This document shows, one piece after another, positions 12,051 to 24,839 of a stretch of 64,000 bases of DNA. Below the pieces are notes generated by a model. The model ran no database searches, had not been told where the DNA came from, and saw only the letters and a program-made list of their open reading frames with translations. A program made the position numbers and the translations under genes. Position 1 is the first letter of the stretch. Each line of letters opens with the position of its first letter. The stretch lies in the NCBI GenBank assembly GCA_025667525.1, contig CM046874.1:664472963-664536962 (forward strand), read 5' to 3'. The stretch comes from Glebionis coronaria. Its lineage: Eukaryota > Streptophyta > Magnoliopsida > Asterales > Asteraceae.

Positions 12051-12340
12051 GGATTTTAGGATTGTTTTTTGAAAAAAAAAATTTAAATTCCAATCGCTAG
12101 TTTTTTAATTTTTTTTAAACAGCCTATCCCAACTACTAGTTTTTTGAAAAATCAATTTTTTTTAAAAACACCTCCAGCCCAACGGCTATAAACCCAAAAA
12201 AAAGAAAAAAAAAGGGGGGGAGGGGGTGGCGCGAGCTGTTACTGTTGGCGCGAGGAAGGATGGCGCGAGGGCCAGTATGGTGCGCCAAAGGGAGGGTGGC
12301 GCCAATGGCTTAACAGCCAACCAGTAGCCAACCGCTCCCC

Positions 12341-13724
12341 TTGCTCTTAGGGTTGACCATAGTTGACCTTTTAACAGCGGACTGGGTGTATCCATTGACA
12401 CAGTTATAGGCCAAATGTGAGAAGCTCCCACATGAGAAACAAGCCTTTTTGGACACAATCTTGGGTCTAGATTGATAAAAACCTGTCCTATTTACACTGG
12501 CTTGACTCTGAGTTGATCTAGGTTTCCTATACATATCAGCATATTTAACACTAGACTTGCTTTTAGGAGTTGAGACAAGATTGACTGGTTTACCAGTAGT
12601 GGGGTTAGTCACATCAATGGGCTTAACATCAACAGATTCATCACTAAGCAAACCTCCCTTAACAAAGAGAAAAGGGTTGGCAGCCTTCCATTATTCTAGG
12701 TCAACCAATTTCTTCTCATATTCCTCTACAGGACTAAGCACACGTGGTGGATGGATAAATTCTTACTCTTGGAATTATGGGATACCAGTCGAAGACAAGT
12801 CATGTTTCTTTATACCATAGAAATTTCCTGGGGGAGGTGGGACAACAACAAACTCTTTTGCATGCATCCCTATCCCAGACATATCTTTGGGGTTTCTCTA
12901 CTCACTCACACATTTGTCTAAGATAACACTAGCCTTTTCAAACTTTTCAATTTTAAGACCCACATTCTCATTAGCTTTAATGGCCTCATCTAGCTTAAGT
13001 TGTAATTCAGTTCTAGATTCCATTAGAGTAGCTTTAGACTCATTACTAAGTCTTAGATCTCTTTCTAGAACAGTAATTTGATCCTTAAGGTCAAATTCCA
13101 TTTTCTTATAATCTTGCACTCCCATCTGATTGTGTAAGTCCCCTCATATATTTTCTTAGTTGGGCATCTATATCTAAGAGTTTTCCTTTCCTCTCTCTTA
13201 AGATTTTCAGTGTTTTGCCTACAACCTTTACTACAATAAGCATCAGCATATACCTCATTATTTGATGAAAAAGATGATTTGGCCATTAGAGCAAAATGAA
13301 CATGTTCCTCTTCCTTTTCATCAACCAAAGCTTGATTATGTGTCACCTCATTTTCTAAATAGCTCTAATCCCATCCAATTCCATCAATGTTCTGCATGGC
13401 TACCATAACCTTTGAGTCAGCATCCTCAATCTTAACAGAATTGCGTACCAATCCCTTTCCACCATCATTCCTAAGTGGAGATCTACATTCTCTTCTTAAG
13501 TGTCCCATTCTATGATAATTGTAACACTCATCCTTGGATTTATCAAAACCAGCAGATTCACCTTGATTGAATGTAAGCCTTTTTCCAAACTTCTTGTAAA
13601 ACCTGTTAGCTCTTATACTGCTAAGAGCCATGTTCCACTTGATATCCATCTCCTCAAGATTTTCATCCTTATCTGCTCAAGATCCTCATAGACAATTTTA
13701 GATGCACTGGGCAAAGAAGCAATG
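12341..13724 (-). pseudogene. gag: Copia-1 Gag, middle and C-terminal part
   Basis: The segment is split into several frames. From 13649 it reads EMDIKWNMALSSIRANRFYKKF-type Gag sequence and a first zinc knuckle CYNYHRMGHLRREC, in which the second Cys of CCHC is Tyr. A coiled-coil follows (12898-13125), then a second knuckle CFSCGSFSHLAYNC near 12390-12440. The frame ends where the Harbinger-like element enters. Gag would have formed the particle and bound RNA. Stops at about 12700, 12770 and 12900, plus the lost knuckle Cys, mark it as dead. Confidence 0.75.
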
Positions 13725-13725
13725 T
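13721..13725. repeat. Target duplication at the left end of the chromovirus
   Basis: AATGT here matches AATGT at 28851-28855 on the far side. Removing the insertion lets the copia-1 Gag frame read through (CAYI joined to ASLPSAS). The exact boundary can shift by one base. Confidence 0.7.
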
Positions 13726-16700
13726 GTAACACCCCCATTTTTACAATATAACGGACGAAAGCTAATCTGGGGTATTACTTCATAGTACCATAGTCACAAT
13801 AATAGAAAATGCTAAGACATTTTTATAATACAAAATGTTATCATTTATTTATTTAAATAGGAGTTAATAAACAACTGTACATACACTGTACAAACATAGG
13901 TTTCCCAAAGATCTAGTTTTATTGATGAAATGATAACTTATTCAAGACACCACCCTTTTGCAGCACGCCAGTCTTCATTCACCTGAGATATATGCTTAAA
14001 GTCAATACAAAGATTGAGTGAATCTATAGGTTTTAAACATCATTTGAATACAAGCATGACTCTCGGGCTATAGTGTTATACACCCAGTTTTAAATTCATC
14101 GATTCTTATTGCACTAGCTCATGACCCGCGACTAGACATTATCAGAAAAATCCAACAAATTGCCCTTAAGCAGGAAGATTGCCAGACTATCCTGAATTTT
14201 AGCAAAATAAAGCATATCTGTTTAGCCTAGGAATGAACCATTAGCTGCTAGCAAGTGCGACTTGTCCAGATAGGAGATGTCAGTCTCCAATAGTACTATT
14301 CACGATATTAGCGCTCATTAAATGATTATCGGTTCACGATTACAAAAGAACTTTTGATAGCAACAAGTAAACATAGTGTTAATAGTCATATAGGTAGCAT
14401 ACAAAAACACTTGTATTCCAGTTTTGCATATATCCCCCTCACGGGTTTTCAAATTGTTTGTAAACTTTTAAAACTGAGGCTATAAACTCACCTTAGCCTA
14501 TAGAGTCTTTTTGATTATCCAACCACAACCTTCTCACGGAATCTGGACTGACACACAATATGCATATATATCAAGTGTTAGTCCCTGATTTAAATCTCTT
14601 TATATAACATTTTTTATTGAATTATTTTGGAGTAATAGTATCATTGTTCGGGCCATCATACTTAGAAGCCATTCTATAAACGTTTGAGGAGCGCGTGCAC
14701 TTTAAATCGTAAACCCAACCACTCAGTCAGAACGTAATATCGAGATGGAACATCTTTGTACAAAGCTCCCTACTAACTTGACACAATATATTTTATTACA
14801 TTTTGAGTTTCAATATTGGAAAAAATAGCCCTTGTTGTTATAGTTTGGTGTATTTACACTTTTTACCCTTTAAGTATATAGTTTCATAAATTGCAATTTC
14901 AACCTTCAATATTTAACCTTAGGGTCTCAAAATTTACAAAATTTATTATTATAGATTTTAATTTCATAAAATGACACTTTTGTCCCAAAATGATTTATAG
15001 TTTCAGAATTGACAATTTTAGTCCCTGAACTTGTAAAAATCACATAACAAGCTCAAAAATGATCCAAATGATCTAGGATTTGAAAAAAAAGTTTATGAAC
15101 ACATTTATAACCATAAAAATAACATTTCTTCAGAATTATAGCTTTTGAAATGGGTTTTTGCTCATTATTTTATGTAAGTTACAAAACTAGGGTTTTAGGA
15201 CATCTTTAACTTATAACTTTCATTTAAAATGATGAAATGACTTAGTTTATTTTAGATTATCTTTCTAACATAAATTTGGCATTATAAAAGGTCTAATTAA
15301 ACATTATTACAAGATCAAAGCCTTGGTTAACATAGATTTACCTAGGTAGCTCCAAAATGGCTCCTTATGGCTTCTTATGAACACAACTTGCTATCAAAGC
15401 TTCAAGAGCTTAAATGGATAGCTTCTAGACCTGGTTTTTGGTCTTGTGGGATGTAATAAGACGTATATAGAGGTGTAAATGGAGAATGGGTAGGATATAA
15501 AAAGAAAACGGGATGTGATTTTCAAATGAAGCATATACGCCCCTATTTATACTTGTTTTCACCCTTACTCTCCAAGTTAAGTATCCAAACGTGTAAGAAG
15601 GATATAGGGATGAATAATTAAGGCTAGTGAAGATCTACACAAGTTTATAGGTCATAGCTTAGTCCTAATCTTTCCTTGTGGTGCGAAATAGGTCACGACA
15701 TACATAGGATAAGAATGGCGATGTGTAGCAAGCAAGGAGGTGATCCACATACTTGTCAAACTCCTAAAATTTCTAAGGATTCATAAATATCAGGTTTTAA
15801 AACTTGTAATGGAGGAAAATGGTTTGAAAATGTGTTTTGGTAGGAAATTAAAAACCGGATTCAAAAACTAGGGCTTGTAACTTATGTTTTGTGTTTTTGG
15901 TGATTAGGGACTTAGGAAAGTGATTAGTGAACAATTTAGGCTTAATTAGGTTTTATACATTATATTTAACAGATTTCTGTCCTTGGTTTAAAGTTTAACA
16001 AAGGTTTGATGTGAAAATAGGAAGTATATATTTGTAGATTAGGATTTTCTGATGATCTAGTGTTTAATCTTAGTAAATGTGATTATCCCCTCTTAGCTAT
16101 TGATTTAAACTTAAGTTAGGTCCTAGAAACTGTGTCTTAAGTGTCCAAAGAGTTCTCACACTTGGTTTAAGGGTTTAGTTTAGGTAAACATGTCTAAAGA
16201 GTGAAAATACCTATTTTGACCTAATTTACAAGTCATGCATTGAAATCTTGTACCTTGTGCATTAGGGTACTTGTACATTGTCTTAATATAATCTTATAAC
16301 CTTAATGAATTCCTATGAGTATTTGTAGACTTGTTCTTAAAGAACTAGGTAGTGATTCCATGTAGATTTCCTAATATTAGGGTTTTTAGGTCATTAATCC
16401 TAATGATTTTATAACTTGGGTAATTAGGGTTTATATCTTAATGTACACTTATTATAAGTCTTATATAGTATTTTTATTACTTCTACGGGTTCTACATTCT
16501 TAGTTTGAGGGTTTATATGAGTTGATTATATTCTAGGGTTGTTTAAATAAGCTTAAGGTTCTATGCTTTGAAAACTTGTACTTTATGCTTTAATAATTTG
16601 TAACTTGGTTTAAGATAAATGTATGATTATATTATGATACTAAGTTGAGTTTTATGTTTTGTTGTAAAATATTAGAGTCTAATTCATTATAGGTTGGATT

Positions 16701-17148
16701 TTATATGCTAATCTTGGCTTTAGGTCATTTTCTTGTAATTAGTTTGTGATTAGTGAATATTAGTGTTTTATGATTATTTATCTTTTCTTTATATGGTGGA
16801 TTAGAATTAGTGAAAAGTGTTTAATAATAGTACATTGTTATTTTGTGGTTACATTGCTTGGAATATTAGTTTATAAGGGATTTCTAGGGTTTCTATGGGA
16901 ATTTAGGGTATCCTTATTATATTTGAGTTGTTCTTATTCATTGTTTATTCATATGGTAACCTTTAGAACTCAGACTTGATATATACATAGTGTTTACAAC
17001 ATATAGGCATATGTTGATGTGGCAATTGTGATAGTGAGATCCATAAGTCAGTCATGTAGTATAGTGAAAATACAAAAATTTCTGAGTAAAATCACCTCTT
17101 TATTTATGAACATGGATATTACATTAACCAAAACTACTGGATGTTATA
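13725..17148 (-). repeat. 3' LTR of the chromovirus
   Basis: 3424 bp, a direct repeat of 25635-28849. It starts TGTAACACC on the + strand where its partner has TATAACACC, and both end GGATGTTATA. It has a segment of about 195 bp (around 15150-15350) that is missing from the partner. Non-coding; a 69-codon frame at 16770 is shared with the other LTR and looks like chance. Confidence 0.85.
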
Positions 17149-17160
17149 GTCTCTCCCCTT
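17149..17160 (-). other. Polypurine tract of the chromovirus
   Basis: The - strand reads AAGGGGAGAGAC immediately before the LTR start, as expected for plus-strand priming. Confidence 0.75.
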
Positions 17161-17230
17161 ATTTAAAATCTCGTCCCGAGATTTAACTAGATCTAGTTTT
17201 TATAGAAGAAAATAGATGTGGATATTTAGC

Positions 17231-18445
17231 TCAAATTTTATCTTTACGTTCCCAAGTATACTCAGGTCCTCTTTTCGAGTTCCATCGTACTTTATTTATT
17301 GGGATACGGCTCTGCTTCAAGCGTTTCACTTCTCTATTCATAATTTCCACCGGCTCTTCTATAAAATTTAACTTATCATCGAGTTGAAGTTCTTTCATCG
17401 GTATGATGAGAGATTCATCAGATAAGCACTTCTTAAGATTCGAAACATGAAAAGTATTGTGAACATTACTAAGCTCTTCAGGAAGCTCTAGTTTATATGC
17501 CACTGGGCCAATTCTTTTGTTTATTTTGAACGGTCTTATATACCTTGGGTTCAGTTTCTTCTTCTTTCCGAATCGAATAACTCCTTGACGAGGCGAAACT
17601 TTCAACATAACACGATCTTCTACTGCAAATTCCAAAGGTTTACGTCTAGTATTAGCTTAACTCCTTTGTCTATCTTGTGCAACTTGTAATCGCTGTCGAA
17701 TTTGAACAATCTTTTCAGTAGTTTCATGTATTATTTTTGGTCCTATCAGTTGAATATATCCAACTTTAGCCCAACAAACAGGTGATCGACACTTTCTTCC
17801 ATAAAGTATTTCGAAAGGCGATGCTTTAATACTAGCATGATAACTATTGTTATAAGAGAATTCTACTAAAGGTAGATGTTTCTCCCATCCTTTTCCAAAA
17901 TCTATCACACAAGGTCTAAGCATATACTCGAGAGTTTGAATTGTTCTTTCACTTTGTCCATCTATTTGTGGATGATATGCCGTACTCATATCCAATTGAG
18001 TACCTAAGGCACTTTGCATTGATCTCCAAAATACAGATGTAAAACGACTATCACGATCTGATATAATGAATACAAGCACTCCGTGTTGTGATATTATTTC
18101 CTTAATGTACAATCTCGAAAGAGTTTCCATACTATCAGTCTCTTTAATAGGAAGAAATCGTGCAGATTTTGTAAGATGATCGACAATAACCCAGATGGTG
18201 TCATGTCCATTTGATGTCTTAGGTAATTTAGTTACAAAATCCATCGAAATTGTTTCCCACTTCCATATTGGAATCTCTGGTTGTATCAATAGACCGGATA
18301 GTTTTTGATACTCTGCTTTAACTCTTGCACACGTTAAACACTTGCCAACGTATTCTGCTAAGATTGCCTTCATGTTAGGCCACCAATAGAGTTTCTTCAG
18401 ATCTTGATACATCTTGTCAGAACCAGGATGTATAGAATACTTTGA
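17231..18445 (-). pseudogene. pol: Chromovirus integrase with chromodomain-like C-terminus
   Basis: It is in the same frame as the RT-RNase H part but separated by TAA at 18448-18446, and it has a further stop at about 17655. It holds the zinc region ([12 protein letters not shown]), the catalytic core with [24 protein letters not shown] and [11 protein letters not shown] for D, D and E, then the GPY-type segment ([11 protein letters not shown]) and a chromodomain-like end ([28 protein letters not shown]). In chromoviruses this tail is thought to steer integration to heterochromatin. The frame ends with TGA before the usual final KYPHLF-type residues, which remain readable after it. Confidence 0.88.
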
Positions 18446-20620
18446 TTAATGAGATTCGTTCATAATTAAATCTCGTAAATTACCATAGGCAGGTAACCAA
18501 CTACGATTTTTAATACAACGAATTCCATCTTGACGAATTTCAAATTCTCTATCCATTCCTCTTAATTTCTCAGCTCCAACATTCTCTACTTTAAGTGCTT
18601 CTTCTTGCGCGTCGAGAATTTGGGTAGGTAACTTCGGTAGAAGAGTTATTATTAACGATTTAACTCGTAACGGCTTAACACGTTCCTTTCGACTTAAAGC
18701 ATCAGCTACTACATTGGATTTACTTGGGTGATAACGAATTTCACAATTGTAATCAGTAAGTAAATCTAACCAACGTCGTTGTATCATATTCAATTCTTTC
18801 TGATGAAGAATATATTGAAGACTCTTGTGATCGGTAAATACTACACACTTTGTACCATAGAGGTAATGTCTACAGATATTAAGAGCAAATATTACCGCTC
18901 CTAATTCTAGATCATGAGTAGCATAATTCTTCTCATTCGGTTTAAGCTGTCTTGATTCATAAGCAATAACTTTATTCCTTTGCATAAGCACTGCTCCCAT
19001 TCCTTGAATAGATGCATCATAGTAAACGATAAAGTCATCGTTACCTTCTTGTAATGCTAGGATAGGTGCTTCACACAACTTCTGCTTCAATAATTGAAAA
19101 GCTATCTCTTGACTATCTCCCCAGACAAACGGTTTGTTCTTCTGAGTTAATTCAGTCAAAGCTTTAGCAATCTTTGAAAAACCTTCGATAAATCTTCGAT
19201 AATACCCAGCAAGTCCTAAAAATTGTCTAATTTCTGTAGGCGTACTAGGCTTACTCCAATTTTTCACCGCTTCAATCTTCGCAGGATCCACACCAATACC
19301 TTGGCTATCAATGACATGTCCTAGGAAGTGAACAACATTGATCCAAAATTCGCATTTCGATAACTTTGCATACAACTCCTCCTTCTTAAGTAACTCGAGA
19401 ATTATACCAAGATTCTTGGCATGTTCTTCTCTGTTACGAGAGTAAATAAGAATATCATCGATAAACACGATTACAAATTTGTCCAAGTAAGGCTTACACA
19501 CTCTATTCATGAGATCCATGAAAACAGCTGGTGCATTGGTTAAACCAAAAGGCATAACTTGAAATTCATAATGTCCGTATCGCGTCCTGAAAGCAGTTTT
19601 AGGAATATCGTCTTCCTTAACTCTTAATTGATGAATACACGCTTGATCCTTGAAGTTGATCAAATAAATCGTCGATTCTGGGTAATGGGTAACGATTCTT
19701 TATAGTAAGTTTGTTTAACTCACGATGATCGATACACATTCTAAAAGAACCATCTTTCTTTTTCATAAATAAGACTGGAGCTCCCCACGGCGATATACTT
19801 GGTCTAATAAATCCTCGGTCAGTTAGTTCTTGGATTTGACTTAACAATTCTTGCATTTCTGAAGGTGCTAATCGATAAGGCGCTTTAGCAATTGGTGTTG
19901 CTCCTAGTATCAAATCGATTTGGAATTCAACTTGACGTTCAGGTGGCAAACCTGGTAATTCTTTAGGAAATACTTCAGAAAAATCTCTAACTATTGGAAT
20001 ATCTTCTAGTCGCTTCGCTTCTTGCAGTTTCTCCGTCACTTGAACTAAGAAAACTTGACTACCTCGGGATACATACTTATTTATCTTTAAGCATGATATG
20101 AGATTTATTCGAGTCTTACTTCGCTCACCATGGACAACTAAAACTTCACCGCTAATAGGAATATGAACGGCTTTCTCGTCACATAAGATTTTAGCATGGT
20201 ATTTAGATAACCAATCCATATCTATGACTACGTCAACGCTACCGAGCTTAATTGGCATAAGGTCGATTTCAAAGGATTGACGTAATAAAGTAATGATACA
20301 TCCTTGAATAACGGTATTAGTGCTAACTATTTTTCCATCGGCCATTTCTACATCATACTCAGTATTCATGGAAACAGTCGAACTTAGCAACAATTTTAAC
20401 ATATATGAAACTTCTATCAGCTCCTGAGTGAAATATTACTTTAACCAGATGTTGATTTAGATAAAACATACCCGTAAGTGTATTTCGATCTTGATGAGTA
20501 TCGTTCATCAAATAAGCTTTTCCTCTGCTATTGCTCTCTTTACGGCACTCATTTACCAGATGCCCTTTTTCTCCACATTTATGGCAAACCTTAGTTACCG
20601 GAATCTGATTACTCCCAGTA
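18446..20620 (-). pseudogene. pol: Chromovirus Gag end, protease, RT and RNase H
   Basis: Three frames overlap and together span the region. 20620-20359 has a zinc knuckle CHKCGEKGHLVNEC and the protease site, which reads FHSGADRSF where DSGADRSF is usual, so the catalytic Asp is His. 20402-19617 continues protease into RT ([17 protein letters not shown]). 19663-18446 holds the RT active site FIDDILIYS, intact, then the connection and RNase H ([34 protein letters not shown]). Two frameshifts (about 20360-20400 and 19620-19660) and the protease change make it inactive. The 5' side is cut by the small LTR element. Confidence 0.87.
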
Positions 20621-20625
20621 GCTGG
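20621..20625. repeat. Target duplication, left copy, of the small LTR element
   Basis: GCTGG here and at 23515-23519 flank the 20626-23514 element exactly. Confidence 0.9.
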
Positions 20626-21193
20626 TGTTGAATCCCAGATCATTAGACTCAAACAGTAAAAACCGTTTTATCTAGGTTGTCAATTGTATATGTGATGAAC
20701 ACAGCGGAATAATACAATTAACTAGAATAAGATGTTTAACAAAGATGAAAGATTCCCAAAGAGAGTTTGTATTATTTGATTAACACAAACTACTCTAGGT
20801 GTGTGTACATTGAATCCCACACCTAGAGATCAAACAAGCAGTAGGTTACATTTTGTGTGTTGGAACTAATAATTAAAACCTACGGCTGGTGGTTCCTTTT
20901 ATAGATTAAGGAAACCAGGAATACATGGAAACTAAATAAGATAATAATGACTAAATCAAAACAGAAATATGCATTCTTATCACTACTTTGACCAAATCTC
21001 CATCTTTTATTATATATGGCAGGGGGAACTCCAGTAGTGGGAACTCCAGCAGGGGAATCTTCAAGCAGTGGGATCATGTACTAGCAGGGGTAACTCTCTT
21101 GTATTTCCTCCACCAGCTTGAACTCTTTCCTAATGCCATATTTGGTCCTTCTAGTTTCCATGGTGATTTGACTCATCAACTTTTGACCCAACA
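20626..21193 (-). repeat. 3' LTR of the small LTR element
   Basis: 568 bp. On the - strand a TATA box CTATAAAAGG lies at 20904-20895, and an 11-bp perfect stem (CTCTAGGTGTG/CACACCTAGAG, 20793-20828) lies downstream of it. GCAGGGGGAACT-like units start at 21018 on the + strand. Confidence 0.9.
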
Positions 21194-21206
21194 ATCTTCC
21201 CCTAGT
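21194..21206 (-). other. Polypurine tract of the small LTR element
   Basis: The - strand reads CTAGGGGAAGAT next to the 3' LTR. Confidence 0.8.
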
Positions 21207-22947
21207 TGATGATGTCAAAACACTTCCCCTTAAGCATACAACACCAAAGATCAACAGGCTGAACATTCTTTGTAGACAACTTCCCCTTTTTGACATGATC
21301 AAATAGGGGTCTTCTATGTGAACAACCTTGATTTTCAACTACTACTAACCAATATCATACTTCTAACCCAAGTATTCCCCCTTTCAAAATACCCTCCATG
21401 ACGCACATAGGCCAGGATCCTAATAAAAAATGATTTTGAGTAGTAGATACTTACGTTAGTTGTAATATTACTAATGAGCAGTAGCAAAAATCTTCACTTC
21501 GATGTCATATGAGAATGACTAACACTTTATCAAATGAGCTTCCCCTTAAAGTGTGCTAGTCATTGATGAATCTTCAATTCTGTAGGCTTTATGTAATGAT
21601 TACATATAAAGAAAACTTATTATAACTTACATGATGATGAAGTAGAATAACCCGAACTTGCATTTTATATCTTGTACTAACCACGTGACAAAGAGTCAGC
21701 ATATACAAAATCCTCATGAAAATGAGACACTGAGCACGATAATGTAACTCCTTCAAGTGATAGAAAATATGTGCATAGAGTACCATAAGAAAAATCACAT
21801 ATTCCTAGATCTTGTACCACTTCGTCACTAAGCGTTTAAGCATAAAACCCATACCCGCGAAAATCTCCTTCATCTTCCAATAAATGATAAAACTTTTCTT
21901 CGTAATCAATAAAATTAAATCAAGCCTTTATACCTTTAAACCAGTTGCTGTGAATATACCAAAATCCAAAACACTGCTGTCCCAAAATTCATATCTGACA
22001 GCAGGGGGAACTTTCAAAAACAGTGGGAATCTATTAATGAAAGCAGGGGGAACTGTTGAAGGCAGGGGGTCGTAGCAGGGGGAATTTTTTCACAAGCAGG
22101 GGGAACTTTTAATGCCACTGTTTTTGTTATTAACTGTGCCAAACCCACTCAAAGTGGGAATGAATTTTATAACAGTAAGATAAATAACAAAAAACAAAGA
22201 ATTAAAAATATACCCTACTGTGTATCTTGAGCGAATGTCAAGTGGCCTCTTTGTACACAGCTTTCTAAAACCCCACGTCTCCTTTGCTTGCTGAATAGGC
22301 ACGTGACCCCACTTTCTGCCCTTTATTCATATGCGTCTGAAACTTATATTGTACCATTTAATAAATATTAACCATCAATTTCTTTCCCCTTTCTATAAGT
22401 CACGTACCATATTCCTCATCACATGGCATCGTGATCCCCACATAGTACAATAAACCATGTCATAAAGTGGGACCGCATATAAACAATTATTTGGACGTTG
22501 GCTTTTGCAGCACGATCTTTATGATTGTTGAATAGTCACGTAAACCCACAACTGCTGGGACCCACATGAAAAACATATATTGTACTGCTTTTTGCCTCTT
22601 CCGTATGAGCAGCTTGCGCTTTATTTTTGACCATAAGAGTAATACTATATTACTTTTCTTGGGAATAGATACACAATCATCAATTCCTTTCGACCAGCAA
22701 ACATAGTACTCCACCTTGAATTTCTTTTTGCCAATTATTAAAATCATATGGTCACGTCTCTTTCTATTCGTGTGAATCAGTTATATATTTGACCCATGAA
22801 ATCAATAATTCACGAAACGCAAACCCAACAACAGTAACATTACTTCCCCACGGCAACAAAATTAATTATCTAGGGTTTCAACATAAACCCTAAATCTTCA
22901 TAGCAACGAAATCAAACATCTTGATTCTCCTAGATATCGAGCCACCC
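21207..22947 (-). other. Internal non-coding region of the small LTR element
   Basis: No protein similarity was recognised. It holds a cluster of GCAGGGGGAACT-type repeats at 22001-22108 (also found in the LTRs), and several diverged segments beginning with a GTCACGT-like word (about 22290, 22400, 22535 and 22750), which look like old internal duplications. Confidence 0.6.
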
Positions 22948-22959
22948 GCTCTGATACCA
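22948..22959 (-). other. Primer-binding site of the small LTR element
   Basis: The - strand reads TGGTATCAGAGC two bases after the 5' LTR, the usual complement of the 3' end of initiator tRNA-Met. Confidence 0.92.
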
Positions 22960-22961
22960 CA

Positions 22962-23514
22962 TGTTGAATCCCAGATCGTTAGACTCAAACAGTAAAAACC
23001 GTTTTATCTAGGTTGTCAATTGTATATGTGATGAACACAACGGAATAATACAATTAACTAGAATAAGATGTTTAACAAAGATGAAAGATTCCCAAAGAGA
23101 GTTTGTATTATTTGATTAACACAAACTACTCTAGGTGTGTGTACATTGAATCCCACACCTAGAGATCAAACAAGCAGTAGGTTACATTTTGTGTGTTGGA
23201 ACTAATAATTAAAACCTACGGCTGGTGGTTCCTTTTATAGATTAAGGAAACCAGGAATACATAGAAACTAAATAAGATAATAATGACTAAATCAAAACAG
23301 AAATATTCATTCTTATCACTACTTTGACCAAATCTCCATCTTTTATTATATATGGCAGGGGGAACTCCAGCAGGGGAATCTTCAAGCAGTGGGATCATGT
23401 ACTAGCAGGGGTAACTCTCTTGTATTTCCTCCACCAGCTTGAACTCTTTCCTAATGCCATATTTGGTCCTTCTAGTTTCCATGGTGATTTGACTCATCAA
23501 CTTTTGACCCAACA
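22962..23514 (-). repeat. 5' LTR of the small LTR element
   Basis: 553 bp. It matches 20626-21193 except for four single-base changes and the loss of one 15-bp unit in the G-rich repeat (AGTAGTGGGAACTCC). Confidence 0.9.
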
Positions 23515-24512
23515 GCTGGTCCTTTACTTCTGCATAATCTAGTTTGATGTCCTGTTTTTCCACAGTTTTGACACTTGATAGTGCAAAACCCTGTGTGATA
23601 TAGAGAACATTTCTGACAAAAGAGTTGTCTTCCATTATAACCATTGTTCGTAGTTACAGCATAAACTTTAGACACATCACTTCTTTTGTTCTGCTGCTGA
23701 CGATTATTGCCTTAATTATAGTTGCGAAAACTATTCTTCTGGAAATTACGATTAATAGGAAAATTACTCCTATCATCAAACTTCCTCTTGTTATTGATTT
23801 TCATTGGTACAGGATTATACCTTATCACTTGATCCATTAACCTTTGAGTAATAGTGATAACTTCATCTAAAGTTTGGGGTTTAGAGGCGGTAACATTCCC
23901 TTCAATGCTTCTAGGCAATCTTCCAATAAAAGCTTCCATCAACTTTTCAGTATTAGGCACCATATTAGGACATAGTGATGCTAATTCATGAAATCTTCGG
24001 ATATAAGCTTTAAGATTATTTTCCTTCACTGCTAAATTATAGAATTACTCCTCCATTTTCCTAATCTCATTGCGAGGACAATACTTCTTAGTTAGCAGAT
24101 TTTTGAATTCATTCCATGGAATACGATAAGCTTATTCTAACCCAATGGGTTGTACATAAGCAATCCACCAAGATAAATCTTCTTCTACCAATGTACCCGT
24201 AGCAAAATTCACTTTACAATCTTCAGAACAGTCACTGTGAACAAATATTGATTCGGTTCTCTCAAACTAACGGATAAGTCCAACAGCTCCTTCAGATCCT
24301 TTATAGTTAAAAGGCTGACAGTTCATGAAATCCTTGTAAGTACATCTTCTTTCCGTAGAAACTTCTCTTCTAGCAGCATTTCCATTACTTGTACCTGCTA
24401 CATTGGTGGCTTGTGCTTACAAAGCTGCAGTCACACTCTCAGCAACCAACTGCCTTATTTCTTCAGGTGTCATATTTATTGTCACATATGTTGATGCTCT
24501 TGTAGGAGCCAT
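23515..24512 (-). pseudogene. gag: Chromovirus Gag
   Basis: The likely start is the ATG at 24512-24510 (MAPTRAS). A retrotransposon Gag capsid-type region follows (FMNCQPFNYKG, WWIAYVQPIG, FYNLAVKENNLKAYIRRF, EAFIGRLP), then basic Asn-rich sequence and the first zinc knuckle CQNCGKTGHQTRLC at about 23540-23585. The small LTR element enters just after this. The second knuckle lies beyond the insertion at about 20545-20590. Stops within 24030-24430 and a frame change near 23700 show decay. Confidence 0.82.
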
Positions 24513-24839
24513 CCTACCACATAATAACACTTGATATTATTTAAATTTTCATACGTGGAGTATGGAATAAATTTAATATATCATTGTTGGGTTTTCATTC
24601 TTTTTGACAATTTCATATATGAGGATTCATAATATGAATGAAGAATTTCTTAACAAATTCATATATGAGGATTCATAGTATTAATTATGATAAAACTGAG
24701 ACAAAATGACAAGAGTTTTCAAGAACAAAAGCACACTTCTTTATTTATTAACAACTTATCGTTTATATTTACACGATAAGCATCGCTGTTACATAAACAA
24801 AACTGTACATATTTATAAGCTGAGACCAGATTTCTAAGC

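Larger units (their letters stand above)
10531..12340. mobile_element. PIF/Harbinger-like DNA transposon, non-autonomous, Myb-like ORF only
   Basis: The 1810-bp insertion interrupts the copia-1 Gag frame. Ends are imperfect inverted repeats (GGAGTCGTTGGC at left; GGGGAGCGGTTGGC at right, read inward on the - strand), and TTG lies on both sides (10528-10530 and 12341-12343) as a candidate 3-bp duplication. Subterminal zones are packed with TTGGCACCA / TTGGCGCGAG and their inverses. One Myb-like gene is present, but no DDE transposase frame, so movement would need a transposase in trans. The class call rests on the 3-bp duplication and the type of ORF. Confidence 0.65.
20626..23514 (-). mobile_element. 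Small non-autonomous LTR retrotransposon (LARD/TRIM-like)
   Basis: 2889 bp with LTRs of 568 and 553 bp starting TGTTG and ending CAACA (either strand), a 5-bp duplication, a tRNA-iMet primer site and a polypurine tract, all on the - strand. The 1.77-kb internal part (21194-22961) has no frame resembling Gag or Pol, so replication would depend on another element. Size lies between classical TRIMs and LARDs. The LTRs differ by four substitutions and one 15-bp unit by direct comparison, which implies a recent insertion. Confidence 0.9.

Noticed and set aside
16770..16979. 69-codon frame, repeated at 28471-28680
   Set aside because: It is LTR sequence present in both LTRs of the chromovirus; hydrophobic chance frame.
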